DNA from: Burkholderiaceae bacterium
Lineage (GTDB): Bacteria > Pseudomonadota > Gammaproteobacteria > Burkholderiales > Burkholderiaceae_C
Assembly: GCA_024235955.1 (NCBI GenBank)
Contig: JACKLJ010000001.1
Location: 1,349,501 to 1,413,500 of the forward strand
Direction of reading: 5' to 3'
DNA length: 64,000 bases
Part shown: in pieces, positions 44,905-53,408 of the stretch
Layout of the letters: the number at the start of each line of letters is the position of its first letter
Numbering within the stretch: position 1 is the first letter of the stretch
Notes under the pieces: model-generated
Told to the model about the DNA's origin: nothing
The model's input: the letters and a program-made list of their open reading frames with translations, nothing else
The model's database searches: none
Program-made: the position numbers and the translations under genes

Positions 44905-45513
44905 ATGAGCGACTACGCAGTTGATCCCAGCGCCCTGCGCGAGACTGTGGCGAGCACCCTGGGTGCCCAGGCTTACAAGGTGGAAGTGGCCCTCGGTGAG
45001 GTGATCCTCACCGTCAAGCCGGCCGACTACCTGGCGGCGATGCAGTCCCTGCGTGACGCGCCGGGCTGCAAGTTCGAGCAGTTGATTGACCTGTGTGGTC
45101 TGGACATGTCTCGCTGGGGTGACGGTCGCTGGGAAGGTCAGCGCTTCTGCGTGGTGGTGCAGCTGCTCTCCGTCAGCCTGAACCAGCGTCTGCGGGTGAA
45201 GGTGTACTGTGCCGACGACGAGTTCCCGGTGGTCGATTCCGTGAACAACCTCTGGAACGCCGCCAACTGGTTCGAGCGCGAGGCGTTCGATCTGTTCGGC
45301 ATCATGTTCGAAGGTCACACCGACCTGCGCCGCATCCTGACCGACTACGGCTTTATCGGCCACCCGTTCCGCAAGGACTTCCCGCTGTCCGGCAACGTGG
45401 AAATGCGCTACGACGCTGAGCGTCAGCGCGTGGTCTACGAGCCGGTGACGATCGAGGCGCGCGAAGTCACGCCGCGGATCATTCGCGAAGAGCATTACGG
45501 CGGGTTGCACTGA
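44905..45513 (+). CDS. nuoC: NADH-quinone oxidoreductase subunit C
   Basis: 202 residues (30-kDa subunit family) with the motif ERxAFDLFGIMFEGHxDLRRILTDYGF-like core (REAFDLFGIMFEGH near residue 123). It is not fused with NuoD, unlike in E. coli. The ATG at 44905 follows nuoB by 2 bp; the frame is open into nuoB but starts there are not credible. Confidence 0.96.
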   Translation: MSDYAVDPSALRETVASTLGAQAYKVEVALGEVILTVKPADYLAAMQSLRDAPGCKFEQLIDLCGLDMSRWGDGRWEGQRFCVVVQLLSVSLNQRLRVKVYCADDEFPVVDSVNNLWNAANWFEREAFDLFGIMFEGHTDLRRILTDYGFIGHPFRKDFPLSGNVEMRYDAERQRVVYEPVTIEAREVTPRIIREEHYGGLH

Positions 45514-45537
45514 GCCGCAGGCGAGAACAGAGTCCCC

Positions 45538-46791
45538 ATGGCTGAGATCAAGAATTACACCCTGAACTTCGGTCCGCAGCACCCGGCCGCGCACGGCGTG
45601 CTGCGCCTGGTGCTGGAGCTCGACGGCGAGGTGGTCGAGCGTGCGGACCCGCACATCGGCCTGCTGCACCGCGCTACCGAGAAGCTGGCCGAGCACAAGA
45701 CCTTCGTCCAGGCGTTGCCCTACATGGACCGCCTCGACTACGTGTCGATGATGTGCAACGAGCACGCCTACTGCCTGGCGGTGGAGCGCTTGCTGGGCAT
45801 TGAGGTGCCGATCCGTGCGCAGTACATCCGGGTGATGTTCTCGGAGATCACCCGCCTGCTCAACCACCTGATGTGGCTGGGCTCGCACGGCAACGATTGC
45901 GGTTCGTCGACGATCCTGATCTACACCTTCCGCGAACGCGAAGACCTGTTCGACATGTACGAGGCCGTGTCCGGTGCGCGCATGCATGCGGCGTACTTCC
46001 GGCCCGGTGGCGTGTACCGCGACCTGCCGGACACAATGCCGCAGTACAAGGTCAGCAAGATCCGCAATGCCAAGGCGATCGCGGAACTCAACGAGAACCG
46101 CAGGGGCTCGTTGCTGGACTTCATCGACGATTTCACGCAGCGCTTCCCGAAGTGCGTGGACGAGTACGAAACCCTACTGACCGACAATCGCATCTGGAAG
46201 CAGCGGACGGTGGGTATCGGTGTGGTGAGCGCCGAGCGTGCCCTGAATCTGGGCATGACCGGCCCCATGCTGCGGGGTTCCGGCATTGTCTGGGACCTGC
46301 GCAAGAAGCAGCCCTACGATGTGTACGAGCGCATGGCCTTCGACATTCCGGTGGGCAAGACTGGCGACAGCTACGACCGCTACCTTGTCCGCGTGCAGGA
46401 AATGCGCGAGTCCAACAAGATCATCAGGCAGTGCGTGGAGTGGCTGCGGGCCAACCCTGGCCCGGTGATCACGGACAACCACAAGGTGGCGCCGCCGAGC
46501 CGCGAGGCCATGAAGGCCAACATGGAGGAGCTGATCCACCACTTCAAACTGTTCACCGAGGGCATGCACGTGCCCGCGGGCGAAGCCTATGCGGCGGTGG
46601 AGCACCCGAAGGGCGAATTCGGCATCTACATGGTGAGCGATGGTGCCAACAAGCCTTATCGCATGAAGATTCGGGCGCCGGGCTTCGTGCACCTGGCCAC
46701 GCTGGATGAACTGGCCCGCGGCCACATGCTGGCCGACGCGGTGGCCATCATCGGCACGCTGGACATCGTGTTTGGAGAGATCGATCGATGA
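45538..46791 (+). CDS. nuoD: NADH-quinone oxidoreductase subunit D
   Basis: 417 residues, 49-kDa family. It begins MAEIKNYTLNFGPQHPAAHG, where the His-containing loop reaches into the quinone pocket. It lies between NuoC and NuoE, stop overlapping the nuoE start by 4 bp. Together with NuoB it forms the quinone site of complex I. Confidence 0.97.
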   Translation: MAEIKNYTLNFGPQHPAAHGVLRLVLELDGEVVERADPHIGLLHRATEKLAEHKTFVQALPYMDRLDYVSMMCNEHAYCLAVERLLGIEVPIRAQYIRVMFSEITRLLNHLMWLGSHGNDCGSSTILIYTFREREDLFDMYEAVSGARMHAAYFRPGGVYRDLPDTMPQYKVSKIRNAKAIAELNENRRGSLLDFIDDFTQRFPKCVDEYETLLTDNRIWKQRTVGIGVVSAERALNLGMTGPMLRGSGIVWDLRKKQPYDVYERMAFDIPVGKTGDSYDRYLVRVQEMRESNKIIRQCVEWLRANPGPVITDNHKVAPPSREAMKANMEELIHHFKLFTEGMHVPAGEAYAAVEHPKGEFGIYMVSDGANKPYRMKIRAPGFVHLATLDELARGHMLADAVAIIGTLDIVFGEIDR

Positions 46792-47306
46792 GCGAAGCCG
46801 TCGGTTCCGTCACAGAAGCGCCTCTGTCCGAGGCCGTGCTCGCACGTTTTGCGCGCGAAGTCGCCAAGTACCCGGTTGACCAGAAGCAGTCTGCCGTAAT
46901 GGCTTGTCTGGCGATCGTCCAGCAGGAGCGCGGCTGGGTCAGCCCTGGCCACGAAAAGGCGGTGGCCGACTACCTCGGTATGCCGCCCATGGCCGTGCAT
47001 GAGGTCACCACCTTCTACAACATGTACAACCAGCAGCCGGTTGGCCGCTTCAAGCTGAACGTGTGCACCAATGCGCCGTGCATGTTCGCCGGCGGCCCGC
47101 AGGCACTGGAGCATCTGTGCGGCAAGCTGGGCGTGGAGCCGTATGGCACCACGGCGGACGGCGTGTTCACCGTGCAACCCAGCGAATGCCTGGGTGCTTG
47201 TGGGGATGCACCCGTCATGCTGGTCAACGACCGTCACATGTGCAGCTTCATGACCAACGACAAGCTCGATCAGCTTGTCGACGGCCTGCGCAACGCAGAG
47301 GACTGA
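46788..47306 (+). CDS. nuoE: NADH-quinone oxidoreductase subunit E
   Basis: 172 residues, thioredoxin-like 24-kDa subunit. The 2Fe-2S cluster ligands are Cys93, Cys98, Cys134 and Cys138 (CTNAPC and CLGACG). It lies in the NADH-oxidising module with NuoF and NuoG. Confidence 0.97.
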   Translation: MSEAVGSVTEAPLSEAVLARFAREVAKYPVDQKQSAVMACLAIVQQERGWVSPGHEKAVADYLGMPPMAVHEVTTFYNMYNQQPVGRFKLNVCTNAPCMFAGGPQALEHLCGKLGVEPYGTTADGVFTVQPSECLGACGDAPVMLVNDRHMCSFMTNDKLDQLVDGLRNAED

Positions 47307-47309
47307 GCC

Positions 47310-48656
47310 ATGGCACGTGTGCAAGACATCCTCGCGCAATTTCATGCCAAGGGCGTGGAAACCTGCTTCCATGGCCGCCACATCAGTCCGCAGATCTATG
47401 CCGATCTGAACGGTAGCAACTGGGGGCTGAAGGACTACGAGGCGCGCGGCGGCTATGCGGCGCTGCGCAAGGTGCTGGGGCAGGACGGCGGTGCCGGTAT
47501 GACCCAGGATGCAGTGATCGCAGAGCTCAAGGCTTCCAGCCTGCGTGGGCGTGGCGGTGCGGGTTTCCCCACCGGCCTGAAGTGGAGCTTCATGCCGCGC
47601 GGTTTCCCAGGGCAGAAGTACCTGGTCTGCAACTCCGACGAGGGCGAGCCCGGTACCTTCAAGGACCGCGACATCCTGATGTTCAACCCTCACGCGGTCA
47701 TTGAGGGTATGGCGATTGCCGCCTACGCCATGGGCGCGAGCGTGGGCTACAACTACATCCACGGCGAGATCTTCCAGGTCTACGAGCGCTTCGAAGCCGC
47801 CCTCGAGCAGGCGCGCGAAGCGGGTTACCTGGGGCAGGGCGTGATGGGCAGCTCGTTCAATTTCCAGCTGCACGCCCACCACGGCTTCGGCGCCTATATC
47901 TGCGGTGAAGAGACTGCGCTGCTCGAATCGCTGGAAGGCAAGAAGGGCCAGCCTCGCTTCAAGCCGCCGTTCCCGGCGAGCTTTGGCCTTTACGGCAAGC
48001 CGACGACCATCAACAACACCGAAACCTTTGCGGCCACGCCCTGGATCATCCGCAATGGCGGTCAGGCCTACCTGGAATGCGGCAAGCCCAACAACGGCGG
48101 CACCAAGATCTTCTCGATTCAGGGCGACGTCGAGCGTCCGGGCAATTACGAGATTCCCATGGGCACGCCTTTCGCCAAGTTGCTGGAGCTGGCGGGCGGT
48201 GTGCGCGGCGGCAAGCCGTTGAAGGCGGTGATTCCCGGTGGGTCGTCATCGCCGGTGCTGCCAGCCGAGATCATCATGCAGTGCACGATGGATTACGACT
48301 CCATCGCCAAGGCTGGCTCCATGCTGGGTTCCGGCGCCGTGATGGTGATGGACGATTCGCGCGACATGGTGGAGGTGCTGCTGCGCCTGTCGTACTTCTA
48401 CATGCACGAGTCATGCGGCCAGTGCACGCCATGCCGCGAGGGTACCGGCTGGCTGTGGCGCATGGTCGACCGCATCCAGAACGGCAAGGGGCGTCCGGAA
48501 GACCTGGACAAGCTCGACAACGTGGCCGAGAACATCATGGGGCGCACCATTTGCGCATTGGGTGATGCGGCGGCGATGCCGGTGCGCGCAATGCTCAAGC
48601 ATTTCCGCCACGAGTTCGCGGCCAAGATCGAGGCCGCCCACAAGCAGGCCGCCTGA
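47310..48656 (+). CDS. nuoF: NADH-quinone oxidoreductase subunit F
   Basis: 448 residues, 51-kDa subunit. The FMN/NADH site is RGRGGAGFPTGLKW (residues 79-92), and the N3 4Fe-4S ligands are Cys369, Cys372, Cys375 (SCGQCTPC) and Cys415. It takes electrons from NADH. It starts 3 bp after nuoE. Confidence 0.97.
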   Translation: MARVQDILAQFHAKGVETCFHGRHISPQIYADLNGSNWGLKDYEARGGYAALRKVLGQDGGAGMTQDAVIAELKASSLRGRGGAGFPTGLKWSFMPRGFPGQKYLVCNSDEGEPGTFKDRDILMFNPHAVIEGMAIAAYAMGASVGYNYIHGEIFQVYERFEAALEQAREAGYLGQGVMGSSFNFQLHAHHGFGAYICGEETALLESLEGKKGQPRFKPPFPASFGLYGKPTTINNTETFAATPWIIRNGGQAYLECGKPNNGGTKIFSIQGDVERPGNYEIPMGTPFAKLLELAGGVRGGKPLKAVIPGGSSSPVLPAEIIMQCTMDYDSIAKAGSMLGSGAVMVMDDSRDMVEVLLRLSYFYMHESCGQCTPCREGTGWLWRMVDRIQNGKGRPEDLDKLDNVAENIMGRTICALGDAAAMPVRAMLKHFRHEFAAKIEAAHKQAA

Positions 48657-48681
48657 GCGAACGGAATCGGACGACATTCGC

Positions 48682-50793
48682 ATGGTTGAAATCGAAATCG
48701 ACGGCAAGAAGGTCGAAGTGACCGAAGGCAGCATGGTCATGCATGCGGCCGAAAAAGCCGGCACCTACATTCCGCACTTCTGCTACCACAAGAAGCTGTC
48801 CATCGCCGCCAACTGCCGCATGTGCCTGGTGGATGTGGAAAAGGCCCCCAAGCCCATGCCCGCCTGCGCCACACCCGTGACGCAGGGCATGATCGTGCGC
48901 ACCCAGACCGACAAGGCCATCAAGGCGCAGAAGTCGGTGATGGAGTTCCTGCTCATCAACCACCCGCTGGATTGCCCGATCTGCGATCAGGGCGGTGAGT
49001 GCCAATTGCAGGATCTGGCGGTGGGTTACGGTGGTTCCGGCTCGCGCTACCAGGAAGAAAAGCGCGTGGTGTTCCACAAGGACGTAGGTCCGCTCATCTC
49101 GATGGAGGAGATGACACGCTGCATCCATTGCACGCGCTGTGTCCGTTTTGGCCAGGAGATCGCCGGTGTGATGGAACTCGGCATGGCCAACCGCGGCGAG
49201 CATTCCGAGATCGAAACCTTTGTCGGGGCTTCGGTGGATTCGGAGCTTTCCGGCAACATGATCGACATCTGCCCGGTGGGCGCGCTGACCAGCAAGCCGT
49301 TCCGCTACAGCGCCCGGACGTGGGAGCTTTCGCGCCGCAAGAGCGTCAGCCCACACGATTCCACCGGGGCCAACCTGGTGGTCCAGGTGAAGAACAACAA
49401 GGTGATGCGGGTCGTGCCGTTCGAGAACGAGGCCGTCAACGAGTGCTGGATTGCCGATCGTGACCGCTTCTCGTACGAGGCCCTCAATGGCGAAGAACGC
49501 CTGACCAAGCCCATGCTCAAGCAGGACGGTCAGTGGCTGGAGGTGGACTGGCAGACCGCACTCGAGTACGTAGCCAATGGGCTCAATCAGATCCGTGGCG
49601 AACATGGTGCCGGGGGCGTCGGTGCCCTCGTCAGCCCGCACAGCACGCTGGAGGAGCTGTACCTCACCGGGACGCTGGTGCGCGGCCTGGGCAGCCAGAA
49701 CATCGACCACCGGCTGCGCCACACGGCGTTTGCGGCGCCCGAAGGCGTGCGTTGGCTGGGCCGCTCGATCGCGTCGCTGTCGCAGCTGGAAGGTGCTCTG
49801 GTGGTGGGTTCCAACCTGCGCAAGGATCACCCGCTGTTTGCGCAGCGGATTCGCCAGTCCGCCCGCCATGGGGCGGCGGTGGCAGCTATCACTTCCGAAG
49901 CAATGCTGGCTTCCGCAGATGCTTGGGCCATGCCGCTGGTTGCAAGCATGGTCGGCGAAGCCGGTGAATGGTCGCGCATGCTGGCGGATGTGGCCACAGC
50001 CGTGGCGGCAGTGAAGGGTGTTGCCGCGCCTGTCAGCGGCCAAGCCACTGAAGAAGCCAAAGCCGTGGCGCAGGCACTGTCCACTGGTGAGCACAAGGCG
50101 ATTCTGCTCGGCAATGCGGCTGCGCACCATCCTCAGGCTTCAGCGCTGCTGGCCTTGTGTCAGTGGATTGGCGAGCAGATCGGTGCTACCGTGGGCTACC
50201 TGACCGAGGCGGCGAACACCGTGGGTGCTCAGGTCGTCAATGCCCTTCCGGGAGAAGGTGGGCAGAACGCTGGCCAGATGCTGGCCGGCGGCGTGAAGGC
50301 GTTGCTGCTGCTGCATTGCGAACCGGGCCTCGATACCCCCGTCAAACCTCAAGGTTGCGACATGGTGGTCACCCTGAGCCCGTTCAAGGCCAATCTGGAC
50401 ATCAGCGATGTACTGCTCCCGGTGGCGCCATTCACGGAAACATCAGGAACGTTCGTCAATGCCGAGGGGCGTGTACAGAGTTTCCACGCCGTGGTGCGCC
50501 CGCTGGGTGAGACCCGGCCGGCCTGGAAGGTACTGCGCGTGCTGGGTGACCTGCTCGGTATCGTCCAGCCCGCCTATGACAATTCCCAGGAGATCCTGGT
50601 CGAGGCCCTGGGTGGCGACGCCGTGGCCGAGATCGCGTCGGACCGGTTAAGCAACCGCACTTCTGCCGCAATGTCGGTCGTTCAGGAGGCTGTGTCAGTG
50701 CGCCCGGTTGGCATTTACCAGCTGGACGGCATCGTGCGGCGTGCGCCGTCGTTGCAGGCCACGACCGACGGCTGTCAGGGAGCAGCAGCATGA
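48682..50793 (+). CDS. nuoG: NADH-quinone oxidoreductase subunit G
   Basis: 703 residues. N-terminal iron-sulphur region (CYHKKLSIAANCRMC, then HPLDCPICDQGGEC, then CIHCTRCVRFGQEI) is followed by a molybdopterin-oxidoreductase-like domain without cofactor. The ATG at 48682 (MVEIEIDGKKVEVTEGS) is the normal NuoG start, though the frame is open into nuoF. Its stop overlaps nuoH by 4 bp. Confidence 0.96.
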   Translation: MVEIEIDGKKVEVTEGSMVMHAAEKAGTYIPHFCYHKKLSIAANCRMCLVDVEKAPKPMPACATPVTQGMIVRTQTDKAIKAQKSVMEFLLINHPLDCPICDQGGECQLQDLAVGYGGSGSRYQEEKRVVFHKDVGPLISMEEMTRCIHCTRCVRFGQEIAGVMELGMANRGEHSEIETFVGASVDSELSGNMIDICPVGALTSKPFRYSARTWELSRRKSVSPHDSTGANLVVQVKNNKVMRVVPFENEAVNECWIADRDRFSYEALNGEERLTKPMLKQDGQWLEVDWQTALEYVANGLNQIRGEHGAGGVGALVSPHSTLEELYLTGTLVRGLGSQNIDHRLRHTAFAAPEGVRWLGRSIASLSQLEGALVVGSNLRKDHPLFAQRIRQSARHGAAVAAITSEAMLASADAWAMPLVASMVGEAGEWSRMLADVATAVAAVKGVAAPVSGQATEEAKAVAQALSTGEHKAILLGNAAAHHPQASALLALCQWIGEQIGATVGYLTEAANTVGAQVVNALPGEGGQNAGQMLAGGVKALLLLHCEPGLDTPVKPQGCDMVVTLSPFKANLDISDVLLPVAPFTETSGTFVNAEGRVQSFHAVVRPLGETRPAWKVLRVLGDLLGIVQPAYDNSQEILVEALGGDAVAEIASDRLSNRTSAAMSVVQEAVSVRPVGIYQLDGIVRRAPSLQATTDGCQGAAA

Positions 50794-51872
50794 TCGACGC
50801 TTTCTACAACGGCGCGCTGCACCTGTCGGCCAATCCCTGGTGGACGGGAATCATCTGGCCCGTGATCTGGAACCTGATCAAGATCGTCGTCGTGCTGCTG
50901 CCGTTGATGGGCGCGGTGGCCTACCTGACCTTGTGGGAGCGCAAGCTGCTCGGGTGGATGCAGGTGCGCCACGGCCCGAACCGGGTAGGCCCCGGTGGCC
51001 TGTTGCAGCCGATTGCGGATGCCGTCAAGCTGCTGACCAAGGAAATCATCCAGCCCACGGCGTCCGCCAAGGGCCTGTTTCTGCTGGGGCCGCTGATGGC
51101 CATCATGCCGGCGTTGGCAGCTTGGGTCGTGATCCCGTTCGGCCCGGACACGGCGCTGGCCAACGTGAATGCCGGCCTGCTGCTGGTGATGGCGATCACG
51201 TCGATCGAGGTGTACGGCGTGATCATCGCCGGCTGGTCGTCGAACTCGAAATACGCCTTTCTGGGCGCGTTGCGTGCATCGGCGCAGATGGTCAGCTACG
51301 AAATCGCGATGGGCTTCTGCTTCCTGGTGGTGCTGATGGTGGCCGGCAGCATGAACCTGACCGACATTGTGATGTCGCAGGCACGCGGCATCGCGGCGGA
51401 TAAGGGGTTGGCCTTTCTGTCCTGGAACTGGCTGCCCCTGCTTCCGATCTTCATCGTCTACCTGATTTCCGGCGTGGCTGAAACCAACCGCCACCCGTTC
51501 GACGTGGTCGAGGGCGAGGCCGAGATCGTGGCTGGCCACATGGTCGAATATTCGGGCATGGGCTTCGCGGTGTTCTTCCTGGCTGAGTACGCGAGCATGT
51601 GGCTGGTGTCGATCCTGGCCGTGATCATGTTTCTGGGGGGCTGGCTATCGCCGATCGACAGCGTGGTCTTCAACTGGGTGCCAGGCTGGATCTGGCTGGC
51701 GATCAAGACCTTCGCCGTGGTTTCCATGTTCATCTGGATTCGCGCAACCTTCCCGCGCTTCCGCTATGACCAGATCATGCGCCTGGGCTGGAAGATCTTC
51801 ATTCCTGTGACCCTGGTCTGGCTGCTCATCGTGGGTGTGTGGATGCACACGCCCTGGAACATCTGGCATTGA
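50790..51872 (+). CDS. nuoH: NADH-quinone oxidoreductase subunit H
   Basis: 360 residues, eight helices, with LLGWMQVRHGPNRVGPGGLL and the loop AETNRHPFDVVEGEAE that contributes acidic residues to the quinone channel and proton path. It anchors the peripheral arm to the membrane. Confidence 0.97.
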   Translation: MIDAFYNGALHLSANPWWTGIIWPVIWNLIKIVVVLLPLMGAVAYLTLWERKLLGWMQVRHGPNRVGPGGLLQPIADAVKLLTKEIIQPTASAKGLFLLGPLMAIMPALAAWVVIPFGPDTALANVNAGLLLVMAITSIEVYGVIIAGWSSNSKYAFLGALRASAQMVSYEIAMGFCFLVVLMVAGSMNLTDIVMSQARGIAADKGLAFLSWNWLPLLPIFIVYLISGVAETNRHPFDVVEGEAEIVAGHMVEYSGMGFAVFFLAEYASMWLVSILAVIMFLGGWLSPIDSVVFNWVPGWIWLAIKTFAVVSMFIWIRATFPRFRYDQIMRLGWKIFIPVTLVWLLIVGVWMHTPWNIWH

Positions 51873-51886
51873 GGGGGACGAAGACC

Positions 51887-52393
51887 ATGGCCTCCGTTGC
51901 ATCACCTTTTTCGATTCGAGATTTCTTCAAGAGCTTCATGCTGGTGGAGCTTTTCAAGGGTATGGCCCTGACCGGTCGCTACGCCTTCAGCCGCAAGGTA
52001 ACGGTGCAGTTCCCTGAAGAAAAGACCCCGCTGTCGCCGCGTTTCCGGGGCCTGCATGCGCTGCGCCGCTATGAGAACGGGGAGGAGCGCTGTATCGCCT
52101 GCAAACTATGCGAAGCGGTGTGTCCCGCGGTGGCGATCACCATTGAATCCGATGTGCGTGCCGATGGGTCGCGCCGCACCACACGCTACGACATCGACCT
52201 GACCAAATGCATCTTCTGCGGTTTCTGCGAAGAGAGCTGTCCGGTCGACTCCATCGTCGAAACCCACATCTTCGAGTACCACGGCGAAAAGCGTGGTGAC
52301 CTGTACTTCACCAAGGACATGCTGCTGGCGGTGGGCGACCGTTATGAGCCCGAGATTGCTGCTGCCAAGGCGGCGGACGCCAAGTACCGCTGA
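51887..52393 (+). CDS. nuoI: NADH-quinone oxidoreductase subunit I
   Basis: 168 residues. Two ferredoxin-type 4Fe-4S motifs, CIACKLCEAVCP and CIFCGFCEESCP, bind clusters N6a and N6b. The ATG at 51887 gives MASVASPFSIRDFFKSFML; a longer frame at 51839 overlaps nuoH. It relays electrons towards NuoB. Confidence 0.96.
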   Translation: MASVASPFSIRDFFKSFMLVELFKGMALTGRYAFSRKVTVQFPEEKTPLSPRFRGLHALRRYENGEERCIACKLCEAVCPAVAITIESDVRADGSRRTTRYDIDLTKCIFCGFCEESCPVDSIVETHIFEYHGEKRGDLYFTKDMLLAVGDRYEPEIAAAKAADAKYR

Positions 52394-52431
52394 GGTCCGC
52401 GCGCGGGCATTCTGAATCGCATACGAGAATC

Positions 52432-53097
52432 ATGGACGTCACGACAGGCTTTTTCTACCTCTTCTCGGCAGTGCTGCTGTTCGCAGCCTTCCGGGTCGTC
52501 ACGGCGCGCAACCCGGTGCATGCCGTGCTGTTCCTGATGCTCGCCTTTTCCCAGGCCGCCGGAGTGTGGCTGCTGCTGAAGGCGGAGTTCCTGGCCATCG
52601 CGCTGGTGCTGGTCTATCTGGGCGCCGTGATGGTCCTGTTCCTGTTTGTGGTGATGATGCTGGACATCAACATCGACAGTCTGCGCCAAGGCTTCTGGCG
52701 CCATTTTCCCGCGGCGCTGGTGGTTGGCGGTCTGGTCGCACTGGAAATGGCGGCCGTGCTGATCGGTGGTTTCCGCACGGGCGCTGCCCCAGAGCTTCCG
52801 CAGACCGTGGTGAATGCGGCAGGGCAGGCTGCTGCCTACTCCAACTCGAAGGCGCTGGGTGTGCTGTTGTATACCAAGTACCTCTATCCGGTGCAGATTG
52901 CCGCGGTCATTCTTCTGGTGGCGATGTTGGCGGCCATCGCCTTGACACTGCGAGAGCGCAAGGACACCAAGAAAGTGGATCCATCGATTCAGGTGCGTGC
53001 GCGTGCCCGCGATCGAGTCGAGTTGGTCTCCATGGAGCCCACGCAACCGCGCCCGCCTGCGCCCGAACCCCAGCAAGAGGAGGCAGCCAAATCATGA
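52432..53097 (+). CDS. nuoJ: NADH-quinone oxidoreductase subunit J
   Basis: 221 residues, five helices, with NPVHAVLFLMLAFSQAAGVW and the conserved VYLGAVMVLFLFVVMML. It has a hydrophilic 45-residue tail ending PAPEPQQEEAAKS, typical of betaproteobacterial homologues. The stop overlaps nuoK (ATGA). Confidence 0.96.
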   Translation: MDVTTGFFYLFSAVLLFAAFRVVTARNPVHAVLFLMLAFSQAAGVWLLLKAEFLAIALVLVYLGAVMVLFLFVVMMLDINIDSLRQGFWRHFPAALVVGGLVALEMAAVLIGGFRTGAAPELPQTVVNAAGQAAAYSNSKALGVLLYTKYLYPVQIAAVILLVAMLAAIALTLRERKDTKKVDPSIQVRARARDRVELVSMEPTQPRPPAPEPQQEEAAKS

Positions 53098-53402
53098 GCC
53101 TGACACTTGCCCATTTTCTGACCCTGGGTGCGATCCTGTTTGCCCTGTCGATCGTCGGTATCTTCCTGAACCGCAAGAACCTCATTGTTCTGCTGATGGC
53201 CATCGAGCTGATGCTGCTCGCCGTCAACATGAACTTCGTGGCTTTCTCGCACTACCTCGGTGACATGCATGGCCAGGTGTTCGTGTTCTTTATCCTGACC
53301 GTGGCGGCAGCCGAGTCCGCGATCGGTCTGGCCATCCTGGTCCTGCTGTTCCGCGCCCGCTCCAGCATCAATGTGGACGAACTGAATTCGCTCAAGGGCT
53401 GA
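53094..53402 (+). CDS. nuoK: NADH-quinone oxidoreductase subunit K
   Basis: 102 residues, three helices, with the two conserved membrane glutamates in MAIELMLLAVNMN and VAAAESAIGLA. The ATG at 53094 overlaps the nuoJ stop. A longer frame at 52566 is rejected because it overlaps nuoJ. It is part of the proton path next to NuoJ and NuoN. Confidence 0.97.
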   Translation: MSLTLAHFLTLGAILFALSIVGIFLNRKNLIVLLMAIELMLLAVNMNFVAFSHYLGDMHGQVFVFFILTVAAAESAIGLAILVLLFRARSSINVDELNSLKG

Positions 53403-53408
53403 CACCGC